A DNA stretch of 64,000 nt from a virus. The translations under genes were made by a program, and so were the position numbers. Of this stretch, positions 53,901 to 60,859 are shown one piece after another. How positions within the stretch are numbered: position 1 is the first letter of the stretch; each line of letters opens with the position of its first letter. The notes under the pieces were generated by a model. It made no database searches. It saw nothing but the letters and a program-made list of their open reading frames with translations, and had not been told where the DNA came from. The stretch spans positions 1 through 64,000 of IMG/VR virus record IMGVR_UViG_3300033149_002674, one strand, 5' to 3'.

Positions 53901-56900
53901 CTAATGGTGGTATTCTAAATTGGTCATCTGTTCAAACTGGTGATTTTAATCTAATTCCAGGCAGGTATGATGTAACAGCTTATTCAACAACCGGCTCTGG
54001 AACCGGAACGTTAACTGCAGAGATTGATGGTATAGGTAGAATATCCAAATTATATGGCGGTGATAACTTTGGCTCTGAAACGGTTACTGTTACAGAAATT
54101 GATGGAGTCCCGTCTGATGAAGATGGCGTATTTAATATCACCAGCACTGGTGTTGGAACATTTGATGTAACTGATGGCTTGAAACAGGTTACTGCTTATA
54201 CTACTTCTGGTTCTGGAACTGGCACTATATTTGTTAATATGTTTAATAGACATATAGCTGGATTACAAGTTGGTGGTCAAGGCTTTGCCGCACTTGATAC
54301 TATTACAATTACAGAGATTGAAGGCGTCCCTGTTCAGAATGCATCTGGAACAATTACAGTTACATCAATAACGGCCACGGGGGGAGCAACTAGAACAAGA
54401 GCTTATATTACAGAAATTCAAGATGATAATATAATATCAGCATCTGCTGGTGATATGTATTTCTCACCATCTGGTATATCTATAAATACAGATGGCTCTA
54501 CCGGTTGGGAAATTCAAGGTGATCAACCTCATCTAGTAATTGGAACTTCTCCTACAGATCTACAAGACGGCATAGCTGGTGGTGTTAATGCTTTTGGTAC
54601 TGGTGTAAATGATCCGATCCCAGATGCACTAATCGGATCTGTTGTTTTTGGCAATGATGCGTGTTCAGGCTCTCAGTTCCCAGTAGGATTTAGTGTTCTT
54701 ATAGGAGACCAGGCTGGGCCTCAAAATAATGGAAATGGTCCTGGCTTTATGTCTCTTGGACCTTGGTCAACTGTAATTGGATACCAGTCAGGTCAGGGAA
54801 TTTCCAATAGTGTAGGATTTGGTCAGACTTATCTTGGAGCAAATACAGGTCCGCAAACACTTGGAACAAATGTTGGCTTTAACAATGTTGCTATTGGTAG
54901 AGATACATTTACAGAATCAAGTGGTTTATCACAGGAAATAATAGGAATTGGTTTTAACAACCTTAAAGATCCTCGTATTGGTCCTAATACAATAGCAATT
55001 GGTTCTAATATTCTATCTGCACCAGAAATTATTGGTAATGGTGCAGTAACCGGAGTATCAGTTGGAACAGGTGGAGCAGTAGCAAATCCAGATGGTAACT
55101 ATATTGTTAACCCTGGAGACTATACAGATACTATAGACGGTAGAGCTTTGGTATTAAATGTAACGGTCACAGGTGGTACTGTAACAGGAGTTTCTGTTAA
55201 CTTTCCTGATGTGGGATATGCTTATAATCCCGGAGATATAATAGCCATCAATCAAATTAATGGTCTTGCAGTTACAGTATCTCCTGTTATTAACATAAAT
55301 AGTACACAGGCAGTTTCAAACGAAAAGAATATCATCATTGGCTCTGGAGCAATGTCTAATATTGGTCAGGCTGGTGATACTTATAGTGCTGTATCCAACA
55401 ATATTGTAATAGGCAATGATGCTGCAGCTAATCTTCAAGATATTAGCCCTGCTCTTGCACTTCAAAATATAATTATTGGTAATAGTGCTGCAGAAAATGC
55501 TACTCTTGGTGGTGGTCCATCAGTTATTATTGGAGACCTTGCTGGTCAGAATGCTTCTATATTTGGAACAACAAATTTCAATGCTATTGTTGGTTACCAA
55601 GCTGCACAGAACGCTACATCTCTGGATTCATGTGTTGTATTTGGTTCAGGAGCCGTAAGGCTTTCTACAGGAATTTCCTATGGAACCTTCCTTGGACATG
55701 GAACTGGTACTAATGCAAGCGGTGAAAGAACAGTTGTCGTTGGTTGGCTTGCTGGTAGCCAAGCAGGATCAAGATCTGTTATCATGGGTGCCGAAGCAGC
55801 TGTTTCAGGCCCAAATAACGACTCTGTTATTATAGGTTACCAGGCTGGTAATGGCATTACAATAGGTTTTGAGAATGTTATTATAGGTGGTAATGCTGCA
55901 GATCTATTAACGGAAGGTTCTAATAATACATTAATAGGTAAAAGTATTGCGCCCTCTCTAACGACAGGCTCTGGAAACACTGCTGTTGGCGGTTCTAGCA
56001 CTCTTGATGCAATTACAACACAGTCTGGAAATGTTGCTCTTGGTGATGGTGCTGGTACAGGATTTACTGGCAGTGGTACAATTCTTATTGGTGGTGGATC
56101 TGGTAGCGGTGGCTCAACGACATCTGGCTTATTTATAGGTGCAGGTGCAGGCTCTGGAGCGTCTGATTCAAATCAAGTAGCTATTGGTAACGGAACAATA
56201 GTAACTGGCAATGATTCGGTTGCTTTAGGTACTGCAGCAGCTGTTAGTGGCGGTGCGGGTGTAGCGGTTGGTACTGCATCATCAGCAGCAGATACATCAG
56301 TAGCAGTTGGTTTTACAGCCTCTGCAGCTGGTTCAAGTGGAATCGCAATAGGTCCAGCTGCTAATGCCGGAACAGGTGGAACAAATACAGTAATAGGCTT
56401 CTTAGCTGGCTCAGGAGCACTTAGCGGATCTAATAACTTACTTATTGGTAATGCCTCTAACACATTGACAGGGGCTTCTAATGATAATGTTATCATAGGC
56501 AACATCCCATTTGTATCAATTCCAACTGCTCCTATTAGTGATTATATAAATCTTGCTGGCGTTATCAAGGGATCTCTTGCTGCAGGACCTGGTAATGCAG
56601 TCGCTGCAATTGGTGGCCCAGCTGCTTATGATCCAACTAGCCAGGCAGAGACACTTTACGTATTCGGAGATGGATATGTAGAAGGCGACTTCGGAATATC
56701 TGGCAAACTTTCTGTTGATGGACTAATCGATCCAACCGGAATGGTATTTGTTAACCAGTCTTCTGTACCGGGAGGTACTCCTGCAACTGGAGAAACAACT
56801 CTTTGGGTTAGAGACTCTGATGGTTATGCAATTCTTACAGATGAGTTTGGTAATGATAATGTTCTAGGTCAAGGTGGTGGCGGAGGAGGCGGTTCACAAG

Positions 56901-58462
56901 ATCTTGAATCTGTTCTTATTAATGGAGACACAACCAGAGGCAATGATATTGTCATATCTACCGGTGATGCTATCACAACTGAAACTGATGGCAGTAGCTT
57001 AACTGTTCAAACAAGAGAAGCTGCTGGTGTTAATGGTGATTTTTATATCTCATCTGGTGATTTTGCAACGGCTGGAAATGCTAAGATGCAACTTACACCA
57101 ACCTCTACACAAATAGAGGCTGCATTTGAGACTGATATTCAGATAAGATCTGGCGGAGCCAACGGGACTAGCTCTGGAAATGTTACCATTCAGTCATATG
57201 CAGCTGGCGGATCAGGTGTGGGTTCTGGTGGACAGATATCATTGGATGCAGGTGACGCATCTGGCGGTAATTTCGCAGGCGGAACAATACAGATTACTTC
57301 AGGTAATGGTTCCGGAACTGGAGTTGCTGGTGCTATTAACCTAACAGCTGGAAATGGTGATGGCGTTTCTACTGGTATAGGTGGCGCTGTTAATATAGCT
57401 GGTGGTACATCTCAGACAGTAGGTGGCTCTGTAACCTTAACCTCTGGCGAAGGCGAGACTTTCGGTGGAAATCTTGTTCTCACAGCTGGAAACTCTGATA
57501 ATGGCAATGCTGGAGACTTGATCTTCGCAGCAGGAGATACAGTCAATGGTTCAGGTGGTGCTGTTAGTATTACCTCTGGCGCTGTTACTGGTGCTGGAAC
57601 TGATTCTGATATTGATATCACAACTGGTGGAGCTGGACAGATTCACCTTGATGCATTAACCAATGGACTTGGCTCTGTTCAAGTTGATGGTAACATAATT
57701 AATATTGCATCACTTGCTACTGCTACAATAACTGGTGCAAATACAACAATGTCTGCGACAGGAACTGTTTTACTAAGTGGTTCTACTGCAAATATTACAT
57801 CATCTGGTGTTGGAGGACTTGCTATAACGGCTGGTGGTGCTGGTGACCTCACCCTTGATAACGGAGTTCCGTTTGTCTGGCCAACAGCAGATGGCTCTAA
57901 TGGGCAGGTTCTAACAACAGATGGATCTGGGAATCTTTCATTTGCCTCTAGTGGTGGCGGACTCACTGCTCCAGCTAACCCAGCTGAAGATGGTTATGTT
58001 CCAATCGCATCCGGAGGCGATCTCACTTATCTTAGAGGAGATGCAGATGGTGATGTTCTTGCTTGGAATGAAAGTGCAGAGACTTGGGAGTCTCAGACAT
58101 TATCAGCTAATCTTGGAACAAATATTACAGGAAATGTTCAAACAACAGATGCGACCCAAACTACTCTTGCAACATTTAGTGCAAATACAAATGACACTAT
58201 TTATTCATTCAGGGCTGAGGTAACGGGTATTCAGGCCGGTGCAAATGGTGCTGGCTATGAAATAAAAGGTACCTTCAAGAGAATTGGAGGTACGGTAACG
58301 CAAATTGGATCTACTCTTGTCGTTTATGCTCACGAGGATGATTCGACATGGGGTGGAGTAACGTTCGACATATCAGGTTCTGATATAAGAGTTAGAGTAA
58401 CCGGATTGGCAGCTACAACAATCGACTGGCAATGCTTTGGAAATATTAAGGTTGGATCATAA
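50930..58462 (+). CDS. Giant modular adhesin-like tail fibre
   Basis: A 2510-residue Gly/Ser/Thr/Asn-rich protein. An N-terminal fibre linker (AEDGYIAIAQGGDITWLN and DGYVLTWN, residues about 44-75) is followed by one QETIPV module (about 198-265). Long arrays of short repeats of the form NIAIGTQAMG, SVALGTAAAV and NVIIGNIPF (about 560-760, 1200-1400 and 1500-1900) resemble the YadA-like head repeats of trimeric autotransporters. In between are at least four units of the type VTAYTTSGSGTGTI with a GG.F....TITEI close. GDFGISGKL modules sit near 358 and 1914. A Gly-rich stretch (about 2060-2230) precedes the C-terminal DGYVPIASGGDLTYLRGD module and a terminal 100-residue domain. Likely a long trimeric fibre. 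No protease or chaperone domain is seen. Confidence 0.75.
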   Translation: MAKKSLYINGINTDDLIPVPTGNGVLRRNESDTAYEWADLSPSSAEDGYIAIAQGGDITWLNADTDGYVLTWNSTLNSWQPQPTQGVGGEETLAETLAFGNTADGINIDLNGGAQLTSSDGNVTVGDNLDVTGNAAITGNTNVTGDGYVLGNFEVAGKLVLDANTDFNNAGYRDVLAVNQAGTALEYISPAEFLGLEQETIPVTINGQQAFILSEIPVGDGYVMMFVNGMKQQYGVDYVGVGTSIMYSDTDLITADVVEFFYHTFTTATAPPGGMQTLADTLLLGNVTGGTDIVLSSGDAITNTLGSTLDINTLSNAVGTSNNIDIFTGNALGDSGNINLTTGIAGGTRGIVNIDGDGYVLGDFGISGKLTVDGLIDPTGLVLTEQAVAPYSPLVGGSTEGMLWVRNDGYMFHTNQDDTTIALDTILSSAAGSINADTITSNLNGEFINVDLPNIELRYDDGEGFFLQGFAFVARDAGSVGNANVTAFTTSGTGVGPLTVFLSPVSPGNSAITGLTGGTGFIVGDTVEITEVDHGTGPIAVGPLTAVYSKRGGTSRIGTNSKILSGDVGPNMTLLGGGAGNNLAPGSTGSVILGNAGEGLTGAFSSVLIGNDTGPQGGSVFGAVMIGDKAGGGSFPSIGEIFIGQFAGYGASTIGGIALGTQAMGSGVIGNNHIAIGLQAMGGPEISGISNIAIGTQAMGGGRITGNDNIAIGSQSMGSPLGDINNAITIGRVSNIISGNSFVNIGDEFVVNRDSTSVNSTGNTYIGIGDVGSVGVNNLTNRALVNFTTKPDQFTTNDSTPYFFVNGENAYNIYAGFRPNPGVNNSIQNISYSNNGIYDSTVNVGGSFALADGSYTVNAYTSSGTGTGILYVKIASNAVIKVTGGSNFAVSETVNITSILDDNGSPIAGAPAADLSVSVLTIEGYYGGSGLRVVEAKYSTDSTSGFGKIYSNAINGRFVGGGNFELGDTIEIFSIGENQATTNGINSVSITNGGILNWSSVQTGDFNLIPGRYDVTAYSTTGSGTGTLTAEIDGIGRISKLYGGDNFGSETVTVTEIDGVPSDEDGVFNITSTGVGTFDVTDGLKQVTAYTTSGSGTGTIFVNMFNRHIAGLQVGGQGFAALDTITITEIEGVPVQNASGTITVTSITATGGATRTRAYITEIQDDNIISASAGDMYFSPSGISINTDGSTGWEIQGDQPHLVIGTSPTDLQDGIAGGVNAFGTGVNDPIPDALIGSVVFGNDACSGSQFPVGFSVLIGDQAGPQNNGNGPGFMSLGPWSTVIGYQSGQGISNSVGFGQTYLGANTGPQTLGTNVGFNNVAIGRDTFTESSGLSQEIIGIGFNNLKDPRIGPNTIAIGSNILSAPEIIGNGAVTGVSVGTGGAVANPDGNYIVNPGDYTDTIDGRALVLNVTVTGGTVTGVSVNFPDVGYAYNPGDIIAINQINGLAVTVSPVININSTQAVSNEKNIIIGSGAMSNIGQAGDTYSAVSNNIVIGNDAAANLQDISPALALQNIIIGNSAAENATLGGGPSVIIGDLAGQNASIFGTTNFNAIVGYQAAQNATSLDSCVVFGSGAVRLSTGISYGTFLGHGTGTNASGERTVVVGWLAGSQAGSRSVIMGAEAAVSGPNNDSVIIGYQAGNGITIGFENVIIGGNAADLLTEGSNNTLIGKSIAPSLTTGSGNTAVGGSSTLDAITTQSGNVALGDGAGTGFTGSGTILIGGGSGSGGSTTSGLFIGAGAGSGASDSNQVAIGNGTIVTGNDSVALGTAAAVSGGAGVAVGTASSAADTSVAVGFTASAAGSSGIAIGPAANAGTGGTNTVIGFLAGSGALSGSNNLLIGNASNTLTGASNDNVIIGNIPFVSIPTAPISDYINLAGVIKGSLAAGPGNAVAAIGGPAAYDPTSQAETLYVFGDGYVEGDFGISGKLSVDGLIDPTGMVFVNQSSVPGGTPATGETTLWVRDSDGYAILTDEFGNDNVLGQGGGGGGGSQDLESVLINGDTTRGNDIVISTGDAITTETDGSSLTVQTREAAGVNGDFYISSGDFATAGNAKMQLTPTSTQIEAAFETDIQIRSGGANGTSSGNVTIQSYAAGGSGVGSGGQISLDAGDASGGNFAGGTIQITSGNGSGTGVAGAINLTAGNGDGVSTGIGGAVNIAGGTSQTVGGSVTLTSGEGETFGGNLVLTAGNSDNGNAGDLIFAAGDTVNGSGGAVSITSGAVTGAGTDSDIDITTGGAGQIHLDALTNGLGSVQVDGNIINIASLATATITGANTTMSATGTVLLSGSTANITSSGVGGLAITAGGAGDLTLDNGVPFVWPTADGSNGQVLTTDGSGNLSFASSGGGLTAPANPAEDGYVPIASGGDLTYLRGDADGDVLAWNESAETWESQTLSANLGTNITGNVQTTDATQTTLATFSANTNDTIYSFRAEVTGIQAGANGAGYEIKGTFKRIGGTVTQIGSTLVVYAHEDDSTWGGVTFDISGSDIRVRVTGLAATTIDWQCFGNIKVGS

Positions 58463-58484
58463 GCAGAGCGGACTAGGGTAAAAT

Positions 58485-60662
58485 ATGTCTAATAAGTATA
58501 TACAAACTACAGACCAAAAAAATCCAGAGAACCTTCCAGATACAACGGGGCAGGGAGGCAAGGTACTTGCTCGTAATGCAGGTAATACTGACTGGGAATT
58601 TGTCGAGCAGGGTGGTTCATCAGATCCTACTTATACCCCAGTTAACTTCACACCAACTGGTGGAGATATCGATGGGTATCTTGAAGGTATTGACAACGAG
58701 CTTGCTCCAGGAGCTACAGTAGTTGAAAATGTTGGAAGGCAACTTCTTGATACAACCTATAGCCCAATTGGTCTTTGGCATTTTGATGGAGACCTAACAG
58801 ACTCTTCTGGTAATGAATACAATCTAACAGCTGGTTCTGGTGAAAACTATAACATATCACCATTACCCGGAGTACAAGGTATTGAATTAGCTGACTCTGA
58901 TAGTTTTTCAATTAATGAGCCAGCACTTAGATTATCTGGGGAGATGACACTTCAATGTGTATACTTTGATGAAGGAGGAGATAATCCAAGACAAATTGTT
59001 GGATGTTGGGGACCAACAGAGTCATCTGCTGATAACTTTTTATACTCTTTGAAGATTGATGGTGGTCATATTACGTACTTCCATGAAACGGGTGCTGGAA
59101 TTAATGTTGATTTAAATTCAAATGTTAATATGCCACAAAATGAATGGGTGCATCTTGCATTCACAAGAACCGGCACTGGTGATGTAAAGATTTTCTTAAA
59201 CGGAACAAAAATCGCTGATGGTTCTCCCGGGCTTCCTACTGATGGATCTGCAGCAATATTTGGAGTAAATAACTTCGCAGCTCAAAAAGCCATAGGCAGT
59301 TTATCTTCTGTCAAGGTTAATGACTTTGTTTTAACAGAAGAGCAAATCTTACTTGAAGCTCGAAAGGCTTTGAATGTTGGGTCTATTACTGCTTCAACAT
59401 CTTACCTAATAGCACAAGATTCCTTTGATGTCATCAGATGGTTCGGTCCAGGTTCTATAGTAACAACTACAGTAACAAATCAAGGGTCTTCAGGGGTGAC
59501 TGATGATCTTACAACAAATAATGGAACATCTCACAATGATGCATCTCCTCCTGATGCTGATACATTCAAGGTAAAGGGTAATGTTGATGGTGCAAGAACG
59601 CAAACCATGCATTACGAGACCGCAACGTCTCCAACAAATCCAGATGTCTCAAATGGTTTAACAATATCTGGCTGGCTGTACTATGAGGGTGGCATTGCTA
59701 ATCTTGATAGAATCTGCCTAAAGCAAAATTCTACAGCATGGTCTGGATCTCCACTTTATACGTATGGATTCCTAGCAGAAAATGGCCCTGCATCAACATT
59801 GATATTTAATATCAATGCTGGCGGTACAGCTACTGCACTTTCTGCACCTAATACATTTGTATCAGACAATGAAAGAACATGGATACATATAGGTGCAACA
59901 ATAGACGCTGGTGGAAGCACTGTTAGGCTGTATGTAAATGGTGTTGAAGCAGATAATACTGCGCTAGTAGCTGCCCCAGTTTATGGAACAGGTCCATGGG
60001 TTCTTGGTAACCGAGTAGGAGCTTCTGCAAATAGATTCCCAGGCACATTTCTTGACTGGAGAGTTGCAGAAACTGAGCGTGATGCTAACTGGTTTGAAAG
60101 TGCATATACCAGGGGTATTGACTTCATCCAGGAATCATCCGCTGCGTTAAGGGCTCCTAATGATTCAGAAAATGGAGGAGTTGCGCTGGCTGTTAATGGT
60201 GATGTTTCTTATCTTCAGGGAACCGGAGATGGGTATGTTCTTGCTTGGAATGAAACCGATCAGGCTTGGGAGTCCCAGAATCAATCAAATGATTCTACTA
60301 TTGATACCATTACTATAGTATCAACAACTCAAACAACTCAGCAAACTGGTTTTACAGTTCTGTCTGCATTTGAGTTTGATCCAGCAGACTTTAACAATCC
60401 AACCTCTGTAGACTTTAGGGCATTGATTGAAACAGATAATGCAGCTGATGGAGCTGAGATTAGACTATTAAATATTACTACTGCATCTGAAGTTACTGGC
60501 TCTGTACTGTCAACTACTAACACAACAACCACATTAGTAAATGCAGATTTGGTTGCAAATATGGCTTCTGGCTCAAACATCTATGAGGTTCAACTAAGGC
60601 TTCAAACAACCGGGGCACCAAATACAGCTTCTTGCAAGAGAGCAGAGTTAAGGGTTTCCTAG
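58485..60662 (+). CDS. Tail fibre protein with two LamG-like domains
   Basis: A 725-residue protein. Two concanavalin-A/LamG-like regions are evident: about 90-270 (PIGLWHFDGDLTDSSGNEYN, WVHLAFTRTGTGDVKIFLNG) and 375-530 (GLTISGWLYYEGG, WIHIGATIDAGGSTVRLYVN). These folds usually bind carbohydrates. A DGYVLAWNETDQAWESQ module near 580-600 matches those in the 2510-residue gene, and a unique beta-rich C-terminal domain of about 110 residues follows. ATG 58485 has AGGGTAAAAT upstream. It looks like a receptor-binding fibre made by recombining modules from its neighbours. Confidence 0.72.
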   Translation: MSNKYIQTTDQKNPENLPDTTGQGGKVLARNAGNTDWEFVEQGGSSDPTYTPVNFTPTGGDIDGYLEGIDNELAPGATVVENVGRQLLDTTYSPIGLWHFDGDLTDSSGNEYNLTAGSGENYNISPLPGVQGIELADSDSFSINEPALRLSGEMTLQCVYFDEGGDNPRQIVGCWGPTESSADNFLYSLKIDGGHITYFHETGAGINVDLNSNVNMPQNEWVHLAFTRTGTGDVKIFLNGTKIADGSPGLPTDGSAAIFGVNNFAAQKAIGSLSSVKVNDFVLTEEQILLEARKALNVGSITASTSYLIAQDSFDVIRWFGPGSIVTTTVTNQGSSGVTDDLTTNNGTSHNDASPPDADTFKVKGNVDGARTQTMHYETATSPTNPDVSNGLTISGWLYYEGGIANLDRICLKQNSTAWSGSPLYTYGFLAENGPASTLIFNINAGGTATALSAPNTFVSDNERTWIHIGATIDAGGSTVRLYVNGVEADNTALVAAPVYGTGPWVLGNRVGASANRFPGTFLDWRVAETERDANWFESAYTRGIDFIQESSAALRAPNDSENGGVALAVNGDVSYLQGTGDGYVLAWNETDQAWESQNQSNDSTIDTITIVSTTQTTQQTGFTVLSAFEFDPADFNNPTSVDFRALIETDNAADGAEIRLLNITTASEVTGSVLSTTNTTTTLVNADLVANMASGSNIYEVQLRLQTTGAPNTASCKRAELRVS

Positions 60663-60752
60663 TGGTACATACAATAGGAACCTGGATATCACTTCTGGAC
60701 CGTACAGGACGATCCAGATTTTGCAGGAACAAACGCTCCTGGCGCAATATAA
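60660..60752 (+). pseudogene. Possible remnant of a fibre-gene beginning
   Basis: The 197-base gap after 60662 holds traces of coding sequence. GTGGTACATACAATAGGA at 60662 resembles the start of the partial gene at 63479 (ATGGTACAGCCAAGAG). In the frame of the upstream gene, 60678-60749 reads EPGYHFWTVQDDPDFAGTNA (then PGAI), which can be loosely compared with the PG..FWV....F...GA.I block of the two following genes. In-frame stops interrupt it. Weak evidence; chance is possible. A 6-bp stem (60682-60687 with 60712-60717) followed by ATTTTG is too poor to call a terminator. Confidence 0.3.
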
Positions 60753-60755
60753 AGT
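60747..60755 (+). promoter_or_regulatory. Candidate promoter motif ATATAAAGT before fibre gene
   Basis: Identical 9-mer to that at 8636-8644, here in the 197-base gap about 105 bases before ATG 60860. No -35 at proper distance. The rest of the gap is AT-rich with no other signal except AGAATAA-type sequence near the ribosome-binding site (TTTTGGAGAATAA). Confidence 0.3.
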
Positions 60756-60859
60756 GGTTCAGCTGTTACTCTAACTAAGAATAATAAAGCCTCAAAAGTA
60801 ATAAAATGCCATTTATCTAGAAGAGTAAAGAAGGTATTTCCTTATCTTTTGGAGAATAA

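Noticed and set aside
60660-60680. TAG read-through or recoded stop at the end of the LamG fibre
   Set aside because: TAG also ends other genes here (for example at 8600) in normal context, and the downstream reading soon meets TAG and TAA again, so general recoding is not supported.
60682-60724. Stem CTGGAT/ATCCAG followed by ATTTTG as a terminator
   Set aside because: Only six pairs with a 24-base loop and four T; too weak.
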